From Gammaproteobacteria bacterium (GTDB lineage: Bacteria > Pseudomonadota > Gammaproteobacteria > Magnimaribacterales > D2472): a DNA stretch of 10,410 nucleotides. Numbering within the stretch: position 1 is the first letter of the stretch; the number at the start of each line of letters is the position of its first letter. A model generated the notes under the pieces. The model had not been told where the DNA came from, did no database searches, and saw nothing but the letters and a program-made list of their open reading frames with translations. This document shows, piece by piece, positions 1 through 7,331 of this stretch. A program made the translations under genes and the position numbers. Location of the stretch: NCBI GenBank assembly GCA_002710265.1, contig PAJW01000007.1, forward strand, positions 63,647 to 74,056, in the 5' to 3' direction.

Positions 1-509
1 GCAGATAACGTGTTGTACATCGAGCAGCCAATAATTCGATATTCATAATCAGACTCTGGAAGCGATAATAAATCAGACTTCTCAAGGGAAGAGGACAATC
101 CAATTATTCGTGATTTAAACTTAACAACTGGCATTCCTGACGTTAAAAATTCATTTAGTTCGGGCAAATATATACATGACTCTTCATGGAAACCCTTCGT
201 AAAAATAGAGATTCCGACTCCCCACTCTTTGAGTCCTGAAACAAAATTTTCAGTACCATCAATTGGATCAAGGACCACATAAGAGCCTAGAGGATCCCAT
301 CGACAATTATCAAAAGGAGCAAGTTCCTCTGAAATAAGAATATGAGATGGTAATTTTAACTTGATTAAATCCAATACTATCGACTGTACTAGTAAATCAC
401 CTTCACTAACATAACTTTGGTCATCTTTACTTACAAAGTTTGTTCTTAGGCTTAGAATTTTGTCAAGTTGACTTTTTATCTCCTCAATAATTTCATTACA
501 AATAGTCAT
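1..509 (-). CDS. Inositol monophosphatase-family sugar phosphatase (IMPase B), C-terminus cut by window edge
   Basis: This gene is 5'-complete but runs off the left edge; 169 full codons are visible. The ATG at 509-507 follows a strong ribosome binding site (GGGAG at 521-517, 7-nt spacing). The reading frame overlaps the end of the upstream cytidylyltransferase by 14 nt, so translation is probably coupled. The family consists of Mg-dependent phosphatases acting on small phosphorylated sugars, inositol or nucleotides. The visible metal-site motifs are canonical: ISEE around residues 59-62 and DPIDGTENF at 81-89, with both metal-binding Asp present. A later GCSMYNTL (161-168) sits where the family has its GSAAL-like motif. 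The C-terminal WD..AG motif lies outside the window. Being directly behind a CMP-sugar synthetase suggests a sugar-phosphate or ulosonate-phosphate substrate, but that is inferred from position. A nucleotidase (CysQ-like) role cannot be excluded. Confidence 0.85.
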   Translation of the reverse strand, partial: MTICNEIIEEIKSQLDKILSLRTNFVSKDDQSYVSEGDLLVQSIVLDLIKLKLPSHILISEELAPFDNCRWDPLGSYVVLDPIDGTENFVSGLKEWGVGISIFTKGFHEESCIYLPELNEFLTSGMPVVKFKSRIIGLSSSLEKSDLLSLPESDYEYRIIGCSMYNTLS

Positions 510-1200
510 CTACTAACTCCCTTGTATTTTCTACAAGTAATTTAACTAATTCAAAATCAAACTTGTTATCAATATCCAGACCGCATATCGGGTTTGTGAT
601 AACGGCTCCCACGTTACGCCCAAGAAAGTCTTCATCGAATTTATTTCCCTTAAACCGAATAATATCCGTACTGAATACCTTATAAGAACTGACCATATCT
701 TGACGTCTCATCATGGACCTACCTTTATCTCTAAAAGTAGGTAACAACTTGTTGTGACTAATACAATACAAGCGATTCTCTGCTTCAACAACTGTTCTTG
801 AAGCACTCATAGAGGGATTACTTACTAACATTTGGATGCAGTCGTCCACATCTCTAACACTTCTAAATACAAATGTTGGTCTAAGCCATACAACAAAATC
901 TGGCTCTGGAATATCATTTGCGCGAAATTTATCTCTGAGATCTAAAAGAATATGTTGTTCCATTGCATTATCTGAAGCTGCGCTGGCTGACCTAAGAAAT
1001 GGGACCTCTGCACCGCATTTTCTTGCTATATCACCATATTCTTCTGAGTCAGTAGAACAAAAAATTCGGTCTACATTAGCAAGTTTTTTTGCGAACTGAA
1101 TGCTATAGTCAATCAGCGGACGGTTATTTATTTTCCTGATGTTTTTATTAGGTAATCCTTTAGAGCCTGATCTTGCGGGGACAATTGCATAAATATTCAT
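496..1200 (-). CDS. NeuA-type cytidylyltransferase B (CMP-ulosonate synthetase family)
   Basis: A 234-aa protein of the cytidylyltransferase-3 family (NeuA, KdsB and relatives), which transfers CMP from CTP to an acidic 3-deoxy-sugar in the cytosol. The N-terminal nucleotide-binding loop IVPARSGSKGLPNKN is at residues 6-20, followed by RPLIDYSI (27-34), CSTDSEEY (48-55), and WLRPTF (105-110) at the position of the usual LQPT. The C-terminal GLDIDNKFD (207-215) keeps the Asp-x-Asp pair expected to hold Mg. Length is normal for a NeuA without a fused phosphatase domain. The ATG at 1200 has AAGGA 6 nt upstream. It lies 19 nt after the flippase gene and overlaps IMPase B by 14 nt. The substrate sugar is unknown. 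It differs strongly from the second cytidylyltransferase at 4705-5391, so the two are not a recent duplication. Confidence 0.88.
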   Translation of the reverse strand: MNIYAIVPARSGSKGLPNKNIRKINNRPLIDYSIQFAKKLANVDRIFCSTDSEEYGDIARKCGAEVPFLRSASAASDNAMEQHILLDLRDKFRANDIPEPDFVVWLRPTFVFRSVRDVDDCIQMLVSNPSMSASRTVVEAENRLYCISHNKLLPTFRDKGRSMMRRQDMVSSYKVFSTDIIRFKGNKFDEDFLGRNVGAVITNPICGLDIDNKFDFELVKLLVENTRELVDDYL

Positions 1201-1219
1201 TATTAATCCTTTGAGAATA

Positions 1220-2767
1220 TTAATTTTTCAGAGTCAGCGCGGTTAGTCTAACTTTATTTAGAATTAGGGAACCCGTCGCATTAATTTCATCACGGCTTGA
1301 TGATATGAGGCCTGGAAATGAAATAAAAACAATGATCATTGAAAATAAGTAACATAGAGTAGCAATTATCATTTCAGGAACTAAGCTCAACGAGAATACA
1401 CTTGAAATAGCAAGCTTTGAAATAAAAGCCAGAGCCAAAACCAAGAATAAAACTATCACTTGATGTATGAGGTCAAACTTCACACCAAATTTTCTAGTAA
1501 TAATATAAGAGGATGCAGTAGCATGTAAAAATCCCATCAATAACATTTTTATGGCGAGTCCTTTAGATTCTAGAGCCATACCAGGCAATGCATATGTAGC
1601 TGGAGCCAAAAGCAGGTAAGTAACCACAATACTGGTAACCATAAAGACATAGCCTAAATTTGCCTGAATTTTGACGTTTTCGGTTGCATAAAATACCGTT
1701 CCATTAATCTGGCCAAGGCATTGATATAAGGGATACAGCAACATTATAGTGAATGTAACAGCTCCTTGAGAGTAAGAGACCCCGAGAATTAGTGATAACA
1801 CTTCCTCTGACCAAGGAATTATTGCTCCACCGATAATCGCACTTATCACAAACAGAATTCTAGTCGTTTTGGTGTACAAATTTTGCACTAGTGAAATGTT
1901 GTTGAGTTTATATGCTTCTGCGACCTCTTTCCAAAATACTTTAAGAATTGCAGCTGTCGCCAATAAGGAAACTGAAGATATTTGAAACGCAACAGCATAA
2001 TAAGCCTGCTCTTCTGAACCACCCCAAATCTGCAGTAACCACCTATCAACAAAAACATAAAAAAAGCCAAGCCAAACATATGGAATCAATGGTTTGCAGT
2101 ATAACCAAAATTCACGAAATACTGATTGAATCGAATCATCACTATCATTACCTTCTCCTGGACTGGTCACATACATTTTCGCTGCAATAAAACTCGCCGC
2201 AGTCCACTCAAGAATCAATACTCCAAATATAATAGGAAGTATAAGTAGGTCCCAAACCCATAAAGCAACAATAGTAAGCAAGTGAAAAACCGACATAATT
2301 AATGTCAATGACTGTACTCGTAAAGTTTGACGACTTGCCTCAGCCATCGACAACGCTATTTGATAAACTTGGTGCTGCATAAAAACCGCTATCAATGCTA
2401 ATACAATCAGCGACCTGGACTGACCTTGCCATATCGAATTAATATATGAATCAGGAAGAATAACTGCTATAACTAAGACAGATAAAATTAGTTGAAATAC
2501 AATCCAGAGTAAAAAAATATAAACAAACTTCTTACTCCGTGGCCGCTGAGATAGAAAAGTAAAAAAAGCTTGGGAGGCAGACATATCTATCAAGCCTCTT
2601 GCTGCGAGTAATGATGCTACTAAAAAAGCTAATACACCGTATACCTCAGGACCTAGCCATCTCGCGAGAAGCATTGCAGTCGAAAATCCAACACCTGCCC
2701 GGATAATGTTATAAATCACAGAAAAAGTAGATCTCTTAGCAGTAGAAGGTTCTGCAAAATTTATCAC
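1220..2767 (-). CDS. wzx: Wzx-type polysaccharide flippase (MATE/MOP superfamily)
   Basis: A 515-aa integral membrane protein, very hydrophobic, with about 12 or more predicted membrane segments (for example roughly 16-36, 42-60, 82-104, 117-135, 151-170, 174-195, 225-245, 300-320, 337-355, 372-390, 433-450 and 463-485). The N-terminal part, with NIIRAGVGF (20-28) and LLARWLGPEVYG (33-44), is typical of lipid-linked oligosaccharide flippases. These move undecaprenyl-linked repeat units across the inner membrane. The start is a GTG at 2767 that shares its G with the TAG stop of the preceding transferase gene (TAGTG), with AGAGG 8 nt upstream, so the two genes are probably translationally coupled. 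No polymerase (Wzy) is present in the window. The family assignment is firm. Its specificity for this glycan is inferred from location. Confidence 0.88.
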   Translation of the reverse strand: MINFAEPSTAKRSTFSVIYNIIRAGVGFSTAMLLARWLGPEVYGVLAFLVASLLAARGLIDMSASQAFFTFLSQRPRSKKFVYIFLLWIVFQLILSVLVIAVILPDSYINSIWQGQSRSLIVLALIAVFMQHQVYQIALSMAEASRQTLRVQSLTLIMSVFHLLTIVALWVWDLLILPIIFGVLILEWTAASFIAAKMYVTSPGEGNDSDDSIQSVFREFWLYCKPLIPYVWLGFFYVFVDRWLLQIWGGSEEQAYYAVAFQISSVSLLATAAILKVFWKEVAEAYKLNNISLVQNLYTKTTRILFVISAIIGGAIIPWSEEVLSLILGVSYSQGAVTFTIMLLYPLYQCLGQINGTVFYATENVKIQANLGYVFMVTSIVVTYLLLAPATYALPGMALESKGLAIKMLLMGFLHATASSYIITRKFGVKFDLIHQVIVLFLVLALAFISKLAISSVFSLSLVPEMIIATLCYLFSMIIVFISFPGLISSSRDEINATGSLILNKVRLTALTLKN

Positions 2768-4527
2768 TATTTGGGCCTCTTTAACATCGAGAAAATTTCA
2801 CTCAACTTTTCTTCTTTGTTGTGTATTGGTCTACTAAATTTATGACAGAATTGCACTCTTGCAGCTTGCACAGTATCTGATTTCCACCAAAGGTCAACGT
2901 CCTCCCACACTTCATTAATTTTTGCTGCAGCACTATCTGGCGACTCATGAAAAATACCCACTGATTTCAAAAGCTCATAACTTTCCATAGCCTCAGGCCT
3001 CAATTCCCAATGTCTAGGATTCCAAAATATGATTGTTGGAACATTCCACAATAATGACTCTAGGTATGTTGTTGCATTGTATGTAGCAATATATATCCTT
3101 GTTTCAGAAATAAGATTGCGAATACTCTTTTGTCCTTTATCAATCTTAATTTTAGGATGTCTCTCCCGCCATCGAGATTCCATATCCCAACCATAGTCTT
3201 TAACATATAGCCGAAGTAGAAGTTGGTCAAATACGTTTGAATTCAGAGCATCAACGAAAAGACTCTGTTCTTGAAAATAATCAAGCCATTGGTTGGCAAC
3301 AGGTATCGCAAACATACGATAACTGTAACGAGGAATTCCACATCCAACGATTAGCGCTTTTCCAGTTGGATCATATTTAATTGGCGAAGTCAGCTCTGAA
3401 ATATTACCAAAAGCAATAGTTTTTTTAGATTGAGATGCCTCCCAACCCCAGGTCAAATATTTATCAGATATTTTTATCTCATGCTCCTCTGTTGCACTAA
3501 ATAGTCCCGAACCATAATGACCTCCATGTTGAGCTATTACTAATGGAGCTCTGAGTTCAGTCGCCTCAGCACACCAGAACTTAAAAAATTCATCAGAAGA
3601 ATATCCATTAGTAGTAAAAATAAGTTTGGGGTGTTTAGGCAATCCTATGCTTTTAATTTTTGCGATTGCCATTGAGTAACCCTCTAAATATAACGTTGGA
3701 ATATGTTCGATGACCATATCCCTAGCAATTCTCTCAAAAGCACAAGAATCAATATCGCTTGAAATGCTCCAATTTCGCATGGATTTATCTGGCTTTATGC
3801 TATCAAACGCATAAGACTTCCAAAACCTAGGTATCTGTCCTAACTTAAATTGTAAGCACAAGTTAGTAATCTTAGATAACCCCTGAATAACATAAAGACT
3901 CCGAGAATTAAGTATAGTTTTGGAATAATCTAAAAATTTCAATACTTTATCTTTAATTTTGGAAATGAGCGTCGGATTATCCTCAAGCTGAGATTCTATT
4001 TTTTCGTGCTTAATTTTTATCAAATTAAAAGATTTAAAAAAATATGTCTCAAGTAATTGAGAATAAATTGCCTCATTCCAATCGTCATCACAATATAAAT
4101 TATTAAAATCAACCATGTCTCTTGGTATGATTTCTCCATATTTACGATCTAAAATATAACAATGCAATCGCTCACCACTTATAGCTACATTGTTTAGCGT
4201 CTGCCAACGATCAAATAATATTCCCAAAAAATAATTTAACCAGGGACCAATAATTATTCGCCAATAACGAATAGAATAATTCACAGAATGCATTTCATTG
4301 AGATGTATCGACAAATCACTAATAATTTTTTCATACAGTGACTGTATATATTTGTAATCCTCAAGAAGTTTATTGCGATCATCCCAATGGTACTTACAAC
4401 AAGTTGAATTCAGCCTCATCCATTCATGTTTTCGACTATGTCTCTTACACCACTCGCCTAAAAACAATATGTCTGCATCAACTTTAGGCCAAGTTTCCTC
4501 TAAAGCAGTAGTTACAAGATAACGCAC
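2767..4527 (-). CDS. LIC12162-family surface-polysaccharide transferase
   Basis: A 586-aa protein that I recognise as the LIC12162 family (TIGR04331 type), found in O-antigen and capsule loci and annotated as a putative transferase. Characteristic stretches are LVTTALEETWPKVDADILFL (4-23) with GEWC following, KYHWDDRNKL (45-54), RYWRIIIGPWLNYF (87-100) with FDRW after it, QHGGHYG (333-339), EEHEIKISDKYLTWGW (347-362), and a C-terminal YNATTYLESLLWNVPTIIFW (483-502) followed by NPRHWELR. The QHGG and ESLLWNVPTI parts resemble donor-binding halves of GT-B-like transferases such as KpsC/KpsS-type enzymes. That resemblance is my reading, not an alignment. No signal peptide is visible, so it is probably cytoplasmic or peripheral to the membrane. 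The start is GTG at 4527 with no clear Shine-Dalgarno sequence. It lies first in block 2, sharing one base with the flippase gene. It is a candidate for adding the CMP-activated sugar made by this locus. Confidence 0.85.
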   Translation of the reverse strand: MRYLVTTALEETWPKVDADILFLGEWCKRHSRKHEWMRLNSTCCKYHWDDRNKLLEDYKYIQSLYEKIISDLSIHLNEMHSVNYSIRYWRIIIGPWLNYFLGILFDRWQTLNNVAISGERLHCYILDRKYGEIIPRDMVDFNNLYCDDDWNEAIYSQLLETYFFKSFNLIKIKHEKIESQLEDNPTLISKIKDKVLKFLDYSKTILNSRSLYVIQGLSKITNLCLQFKLGQIPRFWKSYAFDSIKPDKSMRNWSISSDIDSCAFERIARDMVIEHIPTLYLEGYSMAIAKIKSIGLPKHPKLIFTTNGYSSDEFFKFWCAEATELRAPLVIAQHGGHYGSGLFSATEEHEIKISDKYLTWGWEASQSKKTIAFGNISELTSPIKYDPTGKALIVGCGIPRYSYRMFAIPVANQWLDYFQEQSLFVDALNSNVFDQLLLRLYVKDYGWDMESRWRERHPKIKIDKGQKSIRNLISETRIYIATYNATTYLESLLWNVPTIIFWNPRHWELRPEAMESYELLKSVGIFHESPDSAAAKINEVWEDVDLWWKSDTVQAARVQFCHKFSRPIHNKEEKLSEIFSMLKRPK

Positions 4528-4671
4528 TAGTGAGCACTCATACTAGTTTTACTTGGGAAAAAATAGTAAACAATAATCATAAATAATTCACTCATTCCTC
4601 TTGAAAACAGCAATGGCTAATAAGAAAAATGAAAAGTGACCAACTCTTTAGAACTCAATAAAATTTTCCTT

Positions 4672-4702
4672 AGCAAATAACTGGATTAGAAATGGATTTG
4701 CT
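4672..4702 (-). terminator. Weak inverted repeat just after cytidylyltransferase A
   Basis: On the minus strand, AGCAAAT at 4702-4696 pairs with ATTTGCT at 4678-4672, giving a 7-bp stem with a 17-nt loop. It begins 3 nt beyond the TGA stop of the cytidylyltransferase. The following bases read AAGGAAAATTTTATTG rather than a clean U-tract, and the stem is AT-rich, so efficient intrinsic termination is doubtful. It could instead cap or stabilise the 3' end of block 1, or partly reduce read-through into block 2. Confidence 0.25.
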
Positions 4703-4704
4703 TA

Positions 4705-5391
4705 TCACTGATTCCAGTTTTTGCTCGACATAACCGCATTCATTAATAATAGATCATCATGCTCATCAATCTCCAAACTTTGAATATCGGAAATCTTACA
4801 CATTCCTATTTTTCCATGAAGCCTTGTACCATATTTTAAGAAAGTGTCTTTTTTGAATGCCCAAGCATTTCCAACCTCTCTTTTTCGCGGCTCTCGTTTC
4901 TGCCTAGGTAATCTCGGTTCAGCTATACTCTTTTCATCAAGATCGAGGAAAACACAATAATCATCAATATAAAAGCATGCACTATCGTTATCTTCAAGGA
5001 GCTTTATTAAACGACTTAAGTCGCTACTCTTTGTTAAAGGTGAGGTTGCTTGAACAAAAACAATTTTTTCTAAATCATTAAAATCAGTTTCTATGCTCTT
5101 TGTCGCATGAATTAATGCTTCTTCAGACGTAGAGAACGCGCCAGATAAATTCTCTGGCCTGTCAATAATTAATGTATCTGGATATGCTTTAAGTACAACT
5201 GATTTAATTGCTTCTGAATCTGTAGAAACGGCTACTAAATCTATTTCTGCAGTGCTATGACAAAAATCTAACGCATACTCTATTAATGGCCTTCCACCAA
5301 GATTTGATATGTTCTTATCTTTTATGCCTATAGAACCTCCTCTGGCGGGTATAATTGCAGCTGTAATAATGGGTCGTCTCCTATCTGTCAA
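4705..5391 (-). CDS. NeuA-type cytidylyltransferase A
   Basis: A 228-aa member of the NeuA/KdsB cytidylyltransferase family. Visible motifs are AIIPARGGSIGIKDKN (12-27), GGRPLIEYAL (32-41), VSTDSEA (55-61), FVQATSPLTKSSDL (112-125) and GNAWAFKKD (174-182). Near the C-terminus, where the family usually shows an Asp-x-Asp metal pair, this protein has SLEIDEHDD (205-213), i.e. Glu-x-Asp. The TTG at 5391 is the only usual-type start codon before the conserved core and has no good ribosome binding site. An AGGAG at 5382-5378 sits 7 nt before an ATT codon at 5370, which would give a protein seven residues shorter with a more typical N-terminus. The gene lies 10 nt after the GmhB-type phosphatase and ends block 1. 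Its position suggests it may activate the heptose product in place of HddC, but a CMP-ulosonate synthetase role is what the family normally does. Confidence 0.86.
   Translation of the reverse strand: MTDRRRPIITAAIIPARGGSIGIKDKNISNLGGRPLIEYALDFCHSTAEIDLVAVSTDSEAIKSVVLKAYPDTLIIDRPENLSGAFSTSEEALIHATKSIETDFNDLEKIVFVQATSPLTKSSDLSRLIKLLEDNDSACFYIDDYCVFLDLDEKSIAEPRLPRQKREPRKREVGNAWAFKKDTFLKYGTRLHGKIGMCKISDIQSLEIDEHDDLLLMNAVMSSKNWNQ
5378..5382 (-). promoter_or_regulatory. Shine-Dalgarno AGGAG placed for an ATT start codon
   Basis: AGGAG occupies 5382-5378 on the minus strand, exactly 7 nt before ATT at 5370-5368. No ATG, GTG or TTG is suitably spaced behind it in the cytidylyltransferase frame. The TTG at 5391, upstream of it, lacks a comparable site. 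It may therefore mark a rare non-canonical start, or be coincidental, since AGG AGA simply encodes Arg-Arg. Confidence 0.3.
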
Positions 5392-5401
5392 AGTTTTCTG
5401 T

Positions 5402-5956
5402 CTAGTCTAAAATATCAGGTATACCTAAATTTTCTATTACCCTGTCTGATAAATCGAATAAGTGCTCATTATAATGTCTCTGCCTTAGCAAAAAAGGTAT
5501 GTCGAGGGCTTTCGCACACTCTAAATCTGTAGATCTATCGCCGATAAAAAGCTCTTTCCTTGAAGCTTCAGGATAAGAGAGTCTAAATTCGTCTATCATG
5601 CCAGTGTTTGGTTTTCTGCATCTACATTTATGTTTAGCCAAATGTGGACATATATATGCCATATTAATTGGCAGAAACGAGAGGATTTTTTCATTGATAG
5701 ATTCAATAAGATCTAAATCTATTAAATTACGAGATAGGTCTGGTTGATTTGTGACCAAAACTAAATTCCAATCGTTTATGAGGGGATTTTTTGCCAGAGC
5801 TGAAATATCAGGCGACACATTAAACTCAATAATATCTCTCGGAGATGATATCTCTCCTTGCCTTATGACAGCACGATTTAGAACTCCGTCTCTATCTAAA
5901 TATAAGGTATTAAATGATTCAATATCACTATATTTGTAAATTATTGGTTGTTGCAC
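5402..5956 (-). CDS. gmhB: GmhB-type HAD phosphatase (heptose-1,7-bisphosphate 7-phosphatase)
   Basis: A 184-aa HAD-superfamily (HAD-IIIA) phosphatase. The nucleophile motif DRDGVLN is at residues 21-27 (Asp21 nucleophile, Asp23 acid/base), motif II TNQ at 69-71, the lysine motif CRKPNTG at 113-119 and motif IV GDRSTD at 139-144. A zinc loop of the GmhB/HisB type is visible as Cys103, His105, Cys111 and Cys113. GmhB removes the 7-phosphate of D-glycero-D-manno-heptose 1,7-bisphosphate, and the neighbouring GmhA and HddA homologues make exactly that substrate, so the assignment is supported by context. The start is GTG at 5956, 5 nt after the transaldolase stop. It is the only usual start in the frame after an in-frame TGA at 5971, and there is no clear ribosome binding site, so coupled re-initiation is likely. 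A related sugar-phosphate or histidinol-phosphate substrate is possible but less likely here. Confidence 0.85.
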   Translation of the reverse strand: MQQPIIYKYSDIESFNTLYLDRDGVLNRAVIRQGEISSPRDIIEFNVSPDISALAKNPLINDWNLVLVTNQPDLSRNLIDLDLIESINEKILSFLPINMAYICPHLAKHKCRCRKPNTGMIDEFRLSYPEASRKELFIGDRSTDLECAKALDIPFLLRQRHYNEHLFDLSDRVIENLGIPDILD

Positions 5957-5961
5957 AACAA

Positions 5962-6666
5962 TTAAAGTTCATAGGCAGACTGGTTCGCATCATTGTAAAA
6001 CATTTGAACAGTTTCTATTGAAAACTGTTCTGGTGTTTTACCGAACAAAGCTAACTTATTAATTAGCGAAGTTGGCATCGTGATTATGTCACAATTAGCA
6101 TTACATGCGTTGACTGCATCATAAACCATTCTCGGGCTAGCCCACAAAACTCTGCATTTTCCCTGAGAATGAACCAAATCTGCAATCTCTCGAGTTATAT
6201 CTACCGCATCTAAACCTATATCAAAAATACGCCCTGAAAAAACAGAAATTATCGATTTAGTATGATTAATATAGGGAAGAATCGAAGTAACTTGATCCTT
6301 GGTAAAGACAGCTGTTATATTTAGTTTTATTTTTTCGGATGCGAGTTCTTCTAACACTCGTGTAGTATATTCACCTTTTGTGTTTGTTACAGGAATTTTT
6401 ACGTAAACACTATCACTTAACGCTCCTAATACCTTACCTTGCCGAATCATCTCATCATTGTCATCAGCAAACACTTCTAATGATATTGGAGTATCACCAC
6501 AAACCTGAATCAGTTCTTTACAATGACCCAAATAGTCTGTTACACCCAAAGATCTAAATAAAGTAGGATTGAACGTTATTCCCTTTATAAGAGACATATC
6601 GAAACCATTTATTTCATCCATTGTCGGACCATCAGCATATATTTCAATTGGTAAATTCTTTTTCAT
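5962..6666 (-). CDS. Small transaldolase / fructose-6-phosphate-aldolase-like protein
   Basis: A 234-aa protein of the short transaldolase family (class I aldolases that transfer or release a dihydroxyacetone unit). Family motifs appear in order: YADG (10-13) with the likely acid/base Asp12, KGITFNPTLF (28-37), LEVFAD (63-68), VYVKIPVT (87-94) with the likely Schiff-base Lys90, NITAVFT (116-122), ISVFSGRIFDIGLD (139-152) and LWASPRM (174-180). The length matches the short forms, not the ~316-aa TalB type. The ATG overlaps the GmhA stop by one base (TAATG). A plausible role is to supply sedoheptulose 7-phosphate, or another ketose phosphate, to the adjacent isomerase. An FSA-type aldolase making an unusual sugar is the main alternative. 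A housekeeping role is unlikely given its place inside a glycan operon. Confidence 0.85.
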   Translation of the reverse strand: MKKNLPIEIYADGPTMDEINGFDMSLIKGITFNPTLFRSLGVTDYLGHCKELIQVCGDTPISLEVFADDNDEMIRQGKVLGALSDSVYVKIPVTNTKGEYTTRVLEELASEKIKLNITAVFTKDQVTSILPYINHTKSIISVFSGRIFDIGLDAVDITREIADLVHSQGKCRVLWASPRMVYDAVNACNANCDIITMPTSLINKLALFGKTPEQFSIETVQMFYNDANQSAYEL

Positions 6667-7292
6667 TATGTTTTAAGCTCCTCGGCATTTCTTGATAATA
6701 GATCCAAAGTTTCGCATATACCATGTATTATCGTTATATGCGATTCTTGAATATGTGAGGTAGTGTCTGATGGCACAACTATATGCTCATTAGAAATTTT
6801 ACTGAGCTCTCCACCAGTTTTTCCAACCAAAGAATATAGCTTCATACCGAGATTGATGGCTGCATCGGCAGCAGCCACTAAATTCATAGAATATCCCTTT
6901 TGTCTATCTCCGCCACCAGTTGAAATTAAAAAGAGTATATCGCCTGATTTACCGTGAGCTTTAACTTGGCGCTCAAAGTAAGTATCAAAACCGAAATCGT
7001 TAGCCCAAGCAGTTATGGCTGAGGCATTAGTGGTTAGAGAAAATGCTGAAAAAGGTCTTCTGTTTGGATCTTTATAAGTACAGGTCATTTCGCCCGCAAA
7101 ATGTTGTGCATCTGCACTCGACCCTCCATTACCACCAATAAGAAGAGTGCCTCCCTTAAGTTGGCTCTCATAGATACCAAGAGCCATTCTACTTATCGGT
7201 TCAATATTATTCCGTATAGCATCAAGCGTGGTGCTACTCTGATGAAAATACTTATCTAACATTGAACTAATATCGTTGATATTATTTCTCAT
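6666..7292 (-). CDS. gmhA: GmhA-type sedoheptulose-7-phosphate isomerase (SIS domain)
   Basis: A 208-aa single-SIS-domain protein of normal GmhA length. GmhA converts sedoheptulose 7-phosphate to D-glycero-D-manno-heptose 7-phosphate in the cytosol. The motif GGNGGSSADAQHFAGE is at residues 53-68 and TTNASAITAWAND at 87-99. The zinc ligands of the family can be matched as His64, Glu68, Gln182 and His190, with the same spacing as I recall for the E. coli enzyme (4 and 8 residues apart). The phosphate-binding loop usually read as STSGNS is instead STGGGDRQKGYS (124-135), about six residues longer. The ATG at 7292 has GGAG 7 nt upstream. It lies 39 nt after the kinase gene and overlaps the transaldolase start by one base. 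A substrate somewhat different from standard sedoheptulose 7-phosphate is possible because of the altered loop. Confidence 0.9.
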   Translation of the reverse strand: MRNNINDISSMLDKYFHQSSTTLDAIRNNIEPISRMALGIYESQLKGGTLLIGGNGGSSADAQHFAGEMTCTYKDPNRRPFSAFSLTTNASAITAWANDFGFDTYFERQVKAHGKSGDILFLISTGGGDRQKGYSMNLVAAADAAINLGMKLYSLVGKTGGELSKISNEHIVVPSDTTSHIQESHITIIHGICETLDLLSRNAEELKT

Positions 7293-7331
7293 TTTTTAAC
7301 TCCAAAGTCTTTTATTTTTGTATGATATTGA

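Noticed and set aside
836-1099. Plus-strand 87-codon open frame
   Set aside because: It lies wholly antisense inside cytidylyltransferase B, which has clear family motifs; no family resemblance of its own.
1888-2190. Short frames on both strands inside the flippase gene
   Set aside because: They fall within a continuous 515-codon membrane-protein frame and show no start signal or motif of their own.
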